From: Gordonia soli NBRC 108243
Lineage (GTDB): Bacteria > Actinomycetota > Actinomycetes > Mycobacteriales > Mycobacteriaceae
Reading direction: 5' to 3'
Assembly: GCF_000334455.1 (NCBI RefSeq)
Contig: NZ_BANX01000019.1
Coordinates: 62,001 to 126,000 of the forward strand
Length of the DNA stretch: 64,000 nt
Of this stretch, positions 44,495 through 53,069 are shown in pieces; position 1 is the stretch's first letter; each line of letters opens with the position of its first letter. Position numbers and translations under genes: made by a program. The notes below the pieces were generated by a model. The model was not told the DNA's origin, made no database searches, and was given only the letters and a program-made list of their open reading frames with translations.

Positions 44495-47400
44495 TCAGCC
44501 CAGTCGCCGGGGCCCGGTGTCGGCACGGGTGGGGACCGGACCGACCCGGATCTCCGCCGTCAGCACGGCTGCGCCTTCCGGTGAGCACAGGATGGGATCG
44601 AGTGAGACATCGCGGACCTCGGGCAGGTCGTCGACAAGTGTCGAGATACGGACCAGCAGATCGGTCAGCGCGGCCTTGTCGACCGGCGCCTCACCGCGGT
44701 AGCCCGACAGCAGCGGCGCCGACCGTGGAGCGTCCACGAGTTCCTGCGCGTCCAGCTCGGACAGCGGGATCGCCCGGTAACCGTGGTCGCCGAGCATCTC
44801 GAAGGTCCGGCCCGACAACCCGAACGAGATCAGCGAGCCGAACGACGGATCATCGCTCACGCGGACCACGGTGCCGATCCCCTTCGGCGCCATCTTCTGC
44901 ACGTGCAGTACGGCGTCGCCGGTCAGATCGCGCAGTTCCGCGAATGCCGTCACGACCGCCGTGGCGTCGGGCAGGTCCAACCGGGCGCCCTCGCGGTCCA
45001 GCCGACCACGCCACGCCTCCGATGTGGCCTTCACCGCGACCGGGAAACCGAGTCGTCCGGCCGCCGCGGATGCCTCGTGCATGGTGGTGACCTCCTCGAA
45101 CGGCACCACCGGAATCCCGTACCAGGCCAGCAGCCGCGCCGAGTCCACCTGGTCGAGGACTCGACCACCATCCTGTTCACCTACTGCGTCCGAGGCGATC
45201 TCGGCACCGATGTCCGGGGTCGCGGGCGTCATCGCCTCACGGACGAACATCCGGGCCGATTCGGGATCGGTGTTCTCGGGACGATGGATCACCGACTCCG
45301 GGCGTTGCCGCCACCGTGCATACTGCCATGCTCGGGCCAGCGCAGCTGCCGCACGCTCAGGACTGCCGTACGAGGGAATGGATCCCGGTCCGGGAGCACC
45401 GTTCTCGCCCTGACGGGTCAGGGCGGGCAGGATTCCCTCGACCGCCAGGAAGGTGGTGACCACCGGCTTCGGGGTCCCCTCGCCCGCGGCCACCGCGGTC
45501 ATCAACGCACGAGCGTGACCGTCCGCGTCCACCGCGACGGGCGGGACGAACACGACGACGACGCCGTCGACGCCATCGTCGGCCATCGCCGCTGCGACGG
45601 CATCGCCGAACTCCTGTTCCCCGGCCGCGGGCCCGAGGTCGAGTGAGTCGGTGACCTCGAGTCCGTTGCCGCGAGCCGTCGCCGCCGCGAGACTCCCGAG
45701 CACCGACGAGTTGCCGATGATGCGCGTGCGCGGGCCGCGCGGAAGCGGCTGGTAGGCGAGCACGGTCGCGCAGTCGAACAGCTCGGGGATCGTGTCCACC
45801 TGGATCACACCGGCCTGTTCGAGCACCATCTGGGCGATCTGGTCGTCCAGGCTGCCGGCAGCGGAGCGAGCGGCACGGACCGGCGTCATGGCGCCCTGAC
45901 CGGATTTGACCGCCACGATCGGCTTGCTCCGTGACACCCGTCGGGCGATGCGGGAAAATTTCCGCGGATTACCGAAACTCTCCAGGTAGAGCAGGATCAC
46001 GTCGGTCGCGGAGTCGGTGTCCCAGTACTGCAGCAGATCGTTGCCGGAGACGTCGGCACGGTTGCCCGCCGAGACGAAGGTCGACAGCCCCAGGCTGCGC
46101 CGGGCCGCGGTGTCGAGAATGGCGATGCCCAGCGCACCGGACTGGCAGAAGAACCCGACCCGCCCGGCCGCCGGGATCCGCGGTGCGAGAGTGGCGTTCA
46201 ATGCAACGCCCGGATCGTTGTTGGCCACCCCGAGCGCGTTCGGCCCGACAAGACGCATCCCGTGCTCACGCACCTGGTCCACGAGCCGACGTTCGGTCTC
46301 CAGCCCGACCTCGCCGCGGTCGGCGAACCCGGCCGACACGACCACCAGGGTGCGCACACCTTTGACCAGACAGTCGTCGAGGACGTCGTCCACGATGGCG
46401 GCCGGGACCGCCACTACCGCCAGGTCGATCGGGTCCGGGATGTCACGGACCGTCCGGTAGGCCCGGATTCCGCGCACCGACGGAGGGCGTTCCGGATCAC
46501 GTCGTGTCGTCCGCGCCGGTCCGTGATGCGCCCGGCGAGCCCCCGCACGTCCGTCCGCGGGTGTCCCGTCCGGACCGTCTCCCGCCCCGTCCGCGTCCTC
46601 GTCGGTGGCGGCACCGGCATGTCCGGGCCCGTTGACCGGGAACACCGGGCCCGTGAAGCCGCCGGCGATGATGTTGGCCAGCAATGCATTACCGACCTTG
46701 GTCGGGTCCGACGACGCGCCGATGACCGCCACCGACGAGGGCCGCAACAGATTTGCGACGCTCCGCGCCTCCGAGGCACGCTCGCGCGCGTTGCGCACCG
46801 ACAGCAGCGCTTCGGTCGGGTCGATGAGGAACTCGACGTGCACCGTGCTGCCGTCGAAGCTGCGCGACAGTTGGTAGCCGGCGTCGCGGAAGACCCCGAC
46901 CATCGTCGGGTTCTCGCTCAGCACCTCGGCCTCGAAACGCGTGAAGCCGTTCTCCGCCGCCGCACCGGCCAGGTGCTCCAACAGGATCGGGCCGAGGCCG
47001 CGTCCCTGATGTGCGTCGGCGACGACGAATGCCACCTCCGCGGACTCCGGCTTGCCGTCGAAGGCGAGACCCTCGTAGAGCCCGATGGCGATGACCTCAC
47101 CCCCGAGGACCGCGACCAGCGCCACACGTTGCTGGTGGTCGACGGTCGTCATCCGCGCCACCTCGCGCGGCGGCAGCGTCGGGGTCGGACCGAAATACCG
47201 CAGGTATCGGGTGCGCTCGGACAGCTTGGAGTGGAAGTCCACGATCCGATCGGCGTCGTCGGGCACGATCGGACGCAGGTGGACGACTCCGCCGTCGGAC
47301 GCGAGGACGTCGGCGATCCAGTGTCGCGGGTAGTCCCACGGCCCCCGGGGCGCCGGTCGGTCGACGACACCACCGGCGGCCGGCAGGTCACCCGCCCGGA

Positions 47401-47512
47401 GGGACTCGTCGATGCCCGGCCGGCTCTCGTCGAGGCCCGGGGTCGCGGCCGCGGCGCTCGTGGGTGTGTCGTCGTGTGATTCGCCGTCGGCGATCGTGGC
47501 GTCCTCAGTCAC
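44495..47512 (-). CDS. GNAT acetyltransferase fused to an inactive NDP-forming acyl-CoA synthetase (Pat-like)
   Basis: 1005 residues from the GTG at 47512, which overlaps the end of acuC by 8 nt. An N-terminal GNAT domain ('VVHLRPIVPDDADRIVDFHSKLSERTRYLRYF', acetyl-CoA loop 'HQGRGLGPILLEHL') is followed by CoA-binding ('RPSSVAVIGASSDPTKVGNALL'), succinyl-CoA-ligase-like and ATP-grasp domains. The synthetase's catalytic His motif (usually SHTG) reads 'RSAAG', so it probably senses acyl-CoA rather than making it. Known relatives acetylate and inactivate acyl-CoA synthetases. A low-complexity Asp/Gly/Arg insertion splits the CoA-binding domain. With acuC it forms an acetylation/deacetylation pair. 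Confidence 0.88.
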   Translation of the reverse strand: MTEDATIADGESHDDTPTSAAAATPGLDESRPGIDESLRAGDLPAAGGVVDRPAPRGPWDYPRHWIADVLASDGGVVHLRPIVPDDADRIVDFHSKLSERTRYLRYFGPTPTLPPREVARMTTVDHQQRVALVAVLGGEVIAIGLYEGLAFDGKPESAEVAFVVADAHQGRGLGPILLEHLAGAAAENGFTRFEAEVLSENPTMVGVFRDAGYQLSRSFDGSTVHVEFLIDPTEALLSVRNARERASEARSVANLLRPSSVAVIGASSDPTKVGNALLANIIAGGFTGPVFPVNGPGHAGAATDEDADGAGDGPDGTPADGRAGARRAHHGPARTTRRDPERPPSVRGIRAYRTVRDIPDPIDLAVVAVPAAIVDDVLDDCLVKGVRTLVVVSAGFADRGEVGLETERRLVDQVREHGMRLVGPNALGVANNDPGVALNATLAPRIPAAGRVGFFCQSGALGIAILDTAARRSLGLSTFVSAGNRADVSGNDLLQYWDTDSATDVILLYLESFGNPRKFSRIARRVSRSKPIVAVKSGQGAMTPVRAARSAAGSLDDQIAQMVLEQAGVIQVDTIPELFDCATVLAYQPLPRGPRTRIIGNSSVLGSLAAATARGNGLEVTDSLDLGPAAGEQEFGDAVAAAMADDGVDGVVVVFVPPVAVDADGHARALMTAVAAGEGTPKPVVTTFLAVEGILPALTRQGENGAPGPGSIPSYGSPERAAAALARAWQYARWRQRPESVIHRPENTDPESARMFVREAMTPATPDIGAEIASDAVGEQDGGRVLDQVDSARLLAWYGIPVVPFEEVTTMHEASAAAGRLGFPVAVKATSEAWRGRLDREGARLDLPDATAVVTAFAELRDLTGDAVLHVQKMAPKGIGTVVRVSDDPSFGSLISFGLSGRTFEMLGDHGYRAIPLSELDAQELVDAPRSAPLLSGYRGEAPVDKAALTDLLVRISTLVDDLPEVRDVSLDPILCSPEGAAVLTAEIRVGPVPTRADTGPRRLG

Positions 47513-48749
47513 GGGGGTCCTCCGGGTCGAGTCCGTGCAGCGGGTACACCGCACGACGGGTGGCCAGGATCGCGCGGTCGGTCTGTTGCTGGGCGCGGTC
47601 GGTGATGCCGTCGGGTGCGGGCTGGCCGGTGTCTCCGTCCCAGGCGACGTAGTCGACGTCACCGCCGTCGCCCATCGTCCCGACCGGCGGATGTGAGTAC
47701 TGGGAGTGGACCTGGCGGGTGATCTCGGTCGCCGCGTCCTGCCACTCCTCGTCGATCACCGACGTCACTTCGACGTCGCGGTCGAGGACCGCCGCGATCA
47801 GGTGCGTCCAGCTGCGCGGCACCACGTCGATGACGCCGTAACCACCACCGCCGACCGCGAGCCATCGCCCGTCGCAGTACTTGTCGGCGAGGTCGCGCAA
47901 CGCGGTGATCGCGGCACGGTGGCCGTCGACGGTCAACGAGAGGTCGGTCAGCGGGTCGGCGCGATGGCTGTCGACCCCGCACTGGGTCACCAGGATCTGC
48001 GGCCGGAACTCCGCGACCAGCGAGGGCACCACGGCATGGAAGGCACGCAGCCACAAGCGGTCCCGGGTGTCGGGCATCAGTGCGACGTTGACCGCAGTGC
48101 CCTCCGCGGTCGCGTCCCCGATCTCGGTCGGCCAGCCGGTGCCGGGCCAGAGCGTGGCCGGGTGCTGGTGCAGCGACACCGTGAGCACCCGTGGGTCTGC
48201 GGCGAACTCGACCTGCACGCCATCGCCGTGGTGGGCGTCGATGTCGATGTAGGCGATCCGATCGAAACCATGCTCGAGGAGGTACCGGATCGCGATCGAG
48301 CAGTCGTTGTAGACGCAGAAACCCGCGGCGTGCGACCGCATGGCGTGGTGCATCCCACCGCCGATGTTGACCGCCCGTCGCACCGATCCCGAGGCGATCG
48401 CCTCGGCGGCCGCGACCGAGCCGCCGACGAGCAGCCGAGCTGCCTCGTGCATCCCGTCGAACACCGGGTTGTCGGTGCCGCCGAGCCCGAACAGACGCTC
48501 CAGGAGCGGTCCCGACAAGGCCGCGTTGCCCGACCCGACCGCGCGCACCGCATCGATGTACTCACGGTTGTGCACCACCATCAGGTCGGTGTCGGTGAGC
48601 GCCATCGGCGGCGTCGTCTCGACTCCCTCCAGCACACCCAGACTGCGCGCCAGCGACATCGTCAGTGCGAGTCGGACGGGATTCATCGGATGGGTGTGGG
48701 CCCAGCGATAGGACAGGAAGTCGTCACTCCAGATGACCGCTGCACTCAT
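47505..48749 (-). CDS. acuC: AcuC-type lysine deacetylase (class II HDAC fold)
   Basis: 414 residues. 'HPMNPVRLALTMSLARSLGVLEG', 'GGMHHAMRSHAAGFCVYND' (catalytic His pair), 'IAYIDIDAHHGDGVQVEF' (zinc-binding Asp/His) and 'LVTQCGVDSHRADPLTDLSLT' are the AcuC hallmarks. Zinc-dependent removal of acetyl groups from acyl-CoA synthetases in the cytoplasm. The C-terminal ~80 residues form a variable Asp/Pro-rich extension. It is the first gene of the leftward pair, divergent from ideR, with the acetyltransferase start inside its 3' end. Confidence 0.93.
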   Translation of the reverse strand: MSAAVIWSDDFLSYRWAHTHPMNPVRLALTMSLARSLGVLEGVETTPPMALTDTDLMVVHNREYIDAVRAVGSGNAALSGPLLERLFGLGGTDNPVFDGMHEAARLLVGGSVAAAEAIASGSVRRAVNIGGGMHHAMRSHAAGFCVYNDCSIAIRYLLEHGFDRIAYIDIDAHHGDGVQVEFAADPRVLTVSLHQHPATLWPGTGWPTEIGDATAEGTAVNVALMPDTRDRLWLRAFHAVVPSLVAEFRPQILVTQCGVDSHRADPLTDLSLTVDGHRAAITALRDLADKYCDGRWLAVGGGGYGVIDVVPRSWTHLIAAVLDRDVEVTSVIDEEWQDAATEITRQVHSQYSHPPVGTMGDGGDVDYVAWDGDTGQPAPDGITDRAQQQTDRAILATRRAVYPLHGLDPEDPRD

Positions 48750-48996
48750 GCGGCACTCGTTCGCGTCACGGATCCAAGGCTAGTGGTTCGCGTGGGCACA
48801 GTGACCGATCTCGCAGGCGTCCGGACACGGCGGCGTGTGACCACGGCGATCCGTACGGCGCCCGCTGAGCTCGGTGATGTCGACGGTCGACACCGTGCAC
48901 AGGCGGCCGAAAGACGCACCGACACCCCCGCAACCGGTGACATCGGGCGCAAGGCCAGGTCAGGTACCCTGTAGACAACGGAAGGGACTGCGCACA

Positions 48997-49680
48997 GTGA
49001 ACGATCTTGTCGACACCACCGAGATGTATCTGCGTACGATCTACGACCTCGAAGAAGAGGGCATCGTGCCACTTCGGGCCCGCATCGCGGAGCGCCTGGA
49101 GCAGAGTGGACCCACCGTGTCCCAGACCGTGGCCCGCATGGAACGCGACGGGCTGGTGCACGTCGCCGGCGACCGTCACCTGGAGCTCACCGACAAGGGT
49201 CGGCAGCTCGCGATCGCAGTGATGCGCAAGCATCGTCTCGCCGAGCGCCTGCTGGTCGACGTGATCGGGATGCCGTGGGAACAGGTCCACGAAGAGGCGT
49301 GCCGCTGGGAGCACGTGATGAGCGAGAACGTCGAGCGTCGTCTGTTGACGGTGCTCGACAACCCCACCACGTCGCCGTACGGCAATCCGATTCCCGGACT
49401 CGACGTCCTGGGCGTGGAGCCGACTGCGGAGTCCGACGCGGCAACGCGTCTGTCGGACCTGCCGCAGGGCGATCCGGTCGCGGTGATCGTGCGCCGGCTC
49501 TCCGAGCACGCGCAGTCCGACGTGGAGCTCATCACCACCCTGCGAGACGCCGGCGTCGTGCCCAACGCGCGGGTCACGGTGACCAACAGCCCGCAGCGGG
49601 TCGTCATCAACACCCCGGGTCACGACGGTCTGGAGCTGTCGGAGGAGATGGCCCACTCGATCTTCGTCGACAAGGTCTGA
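48997..49680 (+). CDS. ideR: Iron-dependent transcriptional repressor IdeR (DtxR family)
   Basis: 227 residues from the GTG at 48997. Numbered from this start, the metal ligands fall on the exact DtxR positions: His79, Glu83 and His98 (site 1) and Met10, Cys102, Glu105, His106 (site 2). The winged helix ('ARIAERLEQSGPTVSQTVARMERDGLVHV') and the C-terminal SH3-like domain ('ARVTVTNSPQRVVINTPGHDGLELSEEMAHSIFV') are complete. Binds Fe2+ and represses siderophore genes while activating storage genes. Normally next to sigB in mycobacteria; here 4.6 kb of acetylation genes separate them. Confidence 0.97.
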   Translation: MNDLVDTTEMYLRTIYDLEEEGIVPLRARIAERLEQSGPTVSQTVARMERDGLVHVAGDRHLELTDKGRQLAIAVMRKHRLAERLLVDVIGMPWEQVHEEACRWEHVMSENVERRLLTVLDNPTTSPYGNPIPGLDVLGVEPTAESDAATRLSDLPQGDPVAVIVRRLSEHAQSDVELITTLRDAGVVPNARVTVTNSPQRVVINTPGHDGLELSEEMAHSIFVDKV

Positions 49681-49733
49681 CCATCGCCGCGAGCTGACCG
49701 ACCGCGGCGAGCTGTGCGTTCGCCACGGTCGAC

Positions 49734-50828
49734 TCAGCCGGCGTCCCGCATGGTGATGGCGGGCAACTGGACTCCCAGTCGTGCGGCGACCTCGTACGAG
49801 TCGTCGACCATCGGCCACATCACCACGTCGGGATGCAATCCTGCGCGGAGTGCACGGTCGAGCAAGGTCGCCAACGTCCAGTGCGGGTCGGCCGTGAGTG
49901 CGCAATCCAGCGCGACACCCGCGTATGCTCCGTCACCGCCGACGTAGTGCAGATGCGCCAACAGTGTTGCTGCACTTGCACGTCCGCTCCCGCGGAGTCG
50001 TCGGGCCAGTTGCCGCCAGAGTTCTTCGACGGCTGCCCGGTGATCGGTGACCGACAGGGCGAGCAACCCGTCACGGACCTCGAGTGTGGTGATGGCTCGC
50101 TCGAGTGTCCGCACCGTCGCACAGTCCAGTGCCGATGACGGGGCGAGTACCTGATCGAACACGAATTGCAGCAACTCCCCCGACGGTCGGGGTGAATTCG
50201 ATTGTTCCGCGACACCATCCGGGTCCGGATGGTGTCGGTTGTCGCAGTGTTCGGTCTCGGACAGCATCGCGACCATCTCGGAACGCTTCGCCAGGATGCG
50301 CCGGCCCGATGTGATCGCCTCGCGCATCGCGGTCGCCGACGTGTGCGGGTCCCGCACGAACCCGGCCTCGTCGACACCGGCGGGCATCACGATCGGCGGC
50401 GGGAAGCGGTCCAGGTCGTCGGTGGGATGCCAGATCGTCCGCCACGGACGCCCTTCGGTGAGGTCGTCGGCGAAGAAGGCCGCGTAGACACCGCCGCTCG
50501 CCGCCAGGTGCCGATCGGCGACCGCCGCTATCCGCCGGTATCGCGGGTCGTCGCCCGGGTACCGGTCGTCGACGATCACCAGGAGCACCGAGGTGGCCGC
50601 GTATCGGACGCAGATCTCACCGAGTTCGCGCAGCAGCACCGGCATCGATCGATGCGGTGCGCCCGCCGGGGTCAGGACCAGATCGTGGCGCATGGTCGCG
50701 CAGATCGAGTCGTCGGCGGCGAAGGCGATCAGGATGATCGACCGCTCCGGGATGAAGCCCAACAGGGCGGGTAGCGCGGTGAGCAGGGTGGTCGGATCGA
50801 ACATGCCCTGGCGACGATCGGTGGTCAT
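49734..50828 (-). CDS. DUF4192 family protein
   Basis: 364 residues. 'DPTTLLTALPALLGFIPERSIILIAFAADD' and 'YAATSVLLVIVDDRY' at the start, and 'AATLLAHLHYVGGDGAYAGVALDCALTADPHWTLATLLDRALRAGLHPD' near the end, are the DUF4192 signature. Soluble, function unknown, common in actinobacteria. Convergent with ideR. Confidence 0.92.
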   Translation of the reverse strand: MTTDRRQGMFDPTTLLTALPALLGFIPERSIILIAFAADDSICATMRHDLVLTPAGAPHRSMPVLLRELGEICVRYAATSVLLVIVDDRYPGDDPRYRRIAAVADRHLAASGGVYAAFFADDLTEGRPWRTIWHPTDDLDRFPPPIVMPAGVDEAGFVRDPHTSATAMREAITSGRRILAKRSEMVAMLSETEHCDNRHHPDPDGVAEQSNSPRPSGELLQFVFDQVLAPSSALDCATVRTLERAITTLEVRDGLLALSVTDHRAAVEELWRQLARRLRGSGRASAATLLAHLHYVGGDGAYAGVALDCALTADPHWTLATLLDRALRAGLHPDVVMWPMVDDSYEVAARLGVQLPAITMRDAG

Positions 50829-50943
50829 GCCGCGAATGATGTCCGGATGGCGTCACGATCGGGCGGCACCCGACGCCCGGAACGGGCATCTGTGCACAGG
50901 TCGGAATCTCTCCCCAGATCGTGCGCGGACGATGCCGGCGAGG

Positions 50944-51687
50944 TCAGCCGAACGCGGCCGACACCGACGCTGTGAAGAGGCGGTCGAGGGCGGCCCCGGC
51001 CTCCTCGGTCAGCGGCGCCGCTCCCTGGTGTCGCTCCTCGACGTACACCCGCACGTCGTCACGCTGGGCGATCAACAGGGTCACGGTCGTCACCAGCGGC
51101 GCCGCATCTCCCCCGGTCTGCAGACTCCGTCGGAGAGCGGTCGTCTCCACACCGTCGACCGTCGGCGGCGCGGGCGCCACCTCGGTCGACACCCTCGTCG
51201 TCGCCCCGCCACCAGCGCCGAGGGTCACGACGGGACAGCGTCGGGCCGTTGCGGTGAGGTCGGCGAGCGATTCGTCCGTGCCGACCACCGCACTGGTGAG
51301 TGTGCCTACCCCACCCGCTTGCGGCGAGGCGCCGACCAGCACCGTCGCGGACTCGGTGCGCATGGCCCCCGGCGTACAACCGGCCGGCGACACATCGCCC
51401 CGCAGCGGTCGGCCGGTGATGTCTGCCAGTGCATCCTTCACGGCCGGGGTGGGTACCCGCGTGGCAGGGCCGGACGGGAAGGAGGAAGCCGCGACGGCGC
51501 GGGCTGTGAGATCGGACTCATCACCGACCGGGTCTCCATTCACCGAGCACCCGGCCACCAGCAGTCCGACCACGAGCGCGGACGCAGCGACGCGTACACC
51601 TGCGGACACCGCACCGTGCCAGGGTAGATTCGCTCGCGGCAGCCATCGTTCGCCGGGAATCGGAGTGGATGCAGCCGGGGAGTTCAC
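50944..51687 (-). CDS. Secreted lipoprotein of unknown function
   Basis: 247 residues. After a ~30-residue hydrophilic start, 'GVRVAASALVVGLLVAGC' is a lipoprotein signal with lipobox LVAGC; the start may lie closer to the signal than drawn. The rest is a soluble Ala/Thr/Val-rich domain with two Cys that may form a disulfide ('AGCTPG' and 'ARRCPV'), resembling DUF5642/sensor-domain lipoproteins of mycobacteria. No enzymatic motif seen. Confidence 0.7.
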   Translation of the reverse strand: MNSPAASTPIPGERWLPRANLPWHGAVSAGVRVAASALVVGLLVAGCSVNGDPVGDESDLTARAVAASSFPSGPATRVPTPAVKDALADITGRPLRGDVSPAGCTPGAMRTESATVLVGASPQAGGVGTLTSAVVGTDESLADLTATARRCPVVTLGAGGGATTRVSTEVAPAPPTVDGVETTALRRSLQTGGDAAPLVTTVTLLIAQRDDVRVYVEERHQGAAPLTEEAGAALDRLFTASVSAAFG

Positions 51688-51969
51688 AACGGATCACTGT
51701 GCCATCGACCTCGCCGGATCCGGCGCTCCGACACCCCGCAGCTCATCTCGATCGACTGCCCGAACTCGCTGCCACGCCGTGGACGACCGTGCCCGCCGGG
51801 CGTCGGCGCCGCATATCGGGAATCGCGCGGCGGACCACGACGTTGGAACACCAGTAACCGCCCGGGCCCGTCGAGGTCCGGCGCCGCGATCGTAGGGACG
51901 GTCACGGCGGCGTACAGATCCACCAGACCACGGTGGCGACCGACAGGCCAGCCCCGAGGAGGACGCCGT

Positions 51970-53034
51970 ATGAGCGATAATGGACACACCCACGACCAGG
52001 AGGACCCCATGGGCGAGCAGTCGGACGACAACAGCTCGTTGTACTCCCTCGAGTTCCCGGCACCGGCGGTGTCGGGCGACGAGGGCGACGGCCCCGTGCT
52101 GATCCATGCTCTCGAGGGATTCGCCGACGCCGGGCATGCAGTCGCGCTTGCGGCGGCACACCTGCGCGACAGCCTCGACTCCGAGTTGGTGGCGACCTTC
52201 TCCACCGACGAGTTGATCGACTACCGGTCCCGTCGCCCGACGATCACCTTCACGGGCCAGGAGTTCTCGGATGTCGAGATGCCTGCGCTGACCATGCATG
52301 CCGTCCGCGACACCGCCGGACGCCCGTTCCTGCTGCTGGCCGGGTCGGAGCCCGATCTGCGCTGGGAGCAGTTCGTGGAGGCGGTGCGCGGTCTCGCGGA
52401 GCGGTTCGGGGTCACCGATGTGATTGGCCTGAACGCCATCCCCATGGCTGTGCCGCACACTCGGCCGCCGTCGATCACCGCACACGGCAACGATTCCGAC
52501 TCGCTCGGCGACCTCCCGCGCTGGGGGTCGGCGATGAAACTCCCCGCGAGCGCGTCGATGCTGCTCGAACTCCGGCTCAGCGAGCACGGTTACCGCGCCG
52601 CCGGGCTGTCGGTGCACGTGCCGCATTACCTCTCGCAGACCAACTACCCCGCGGCGTCGGCCCGACTGATCGATGCGGTCGCCGGGATCACCGGACTGCG
52701 CCTGCCGATCACCGCGCTCGACAGCGCAGCCGAGGACGTGCGCGCCCAGGTCGACACCGAGGTGACGGGCAACGCCGAGATCGAGTCGGTGGTCTCCGCG
52801 CTGGAGAACCAGTACGACAGCTTCCACGCGAGCCAGTCGGGGCGCGCGTCGCTGCTCGCGCCGGAAGAGGCCCTGCCCAGCGGCGAGGAACTCGGCGCCG
52901 AGCTCGAACGCTTCCTGGCCGAACAGGCACAGGGCGACAGCGGCTCCGCCGAGGACGGATTCTCGGGCGGCAGCGTCACCGATGGCCCGGACGACACGAC
53001 TCCTGACACAGACGACTCGCGACCGGAGGACTGA
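51970..53034 (+). CDS. PAC2 family protein
   Basis: 354 residues. Two starts are equally supported: ATG at 51970 and ATG at 52009 are each preceded by AGGAGG at 6-7 nt. 'DGPVLIHALEGFADAGHAVALAAAHL', 'ELIDYRSRRPTITF', 'EPDLRWEQFVEAVRGLAERFGVTDVIGLNAIPMAVPHTRPPSITAHG' and 'VPHYLSQTNYPAASARLIDAVAGITGL' define the proteasome-assembly-chaperone-like PAC2 fold. The C-terminal ~60 residues are acidic and disordered. Position matches Rv2714; exact role unknown. Confidence 0.92.
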   Translation: MSDNGHTHDQEDPMGEQSDDNSSLYSLEFPAPAVSGDEGDGPVLIHALEGFADAGHAVALAAAHLRDSLDSELVATFSTDELIDYRSRRPTITFTGQEFSDVEMPALTMHAVRDTAGRPFLLLAGSEPDLRWEQFVEAVRGLAERFGVTDVIGLNAIPMAVPHTRPPSITAHGNDSDSLGDLPRWGSAMKLPASASMLLELRLSEHGYRAAGLSVHVPHYLSQTNYPAASARLIDAVAGITGLRLPITALDSAAEDVRAQVDTEVTGNAEIESVVSALENQYDSFHASQSGRASLLAPEEALPSGEELGAELERFLAEQAQGDSGSAEDGFSGGSVTDGPDDTTPDTDDSRPED

Positions 53035-53069
53035 TCGAGACCGCCGACCAGACCTCATCGTCGACGCCG

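Noticed and set aside
46262..47479. A 405-codon plus-strand frame opposite the acetyltransferase fusion
   Set aside because: Shadow frame; translation is Arg/His/Asp-rich and the opposite strand encodes clear domains.
49681..49733. CGCCGCG...CGCGGCG hairpin after ideR as a terminator
   Set aside because: Only a 7-bp stem with a long loop and no T-rich tail, so too weak to call.
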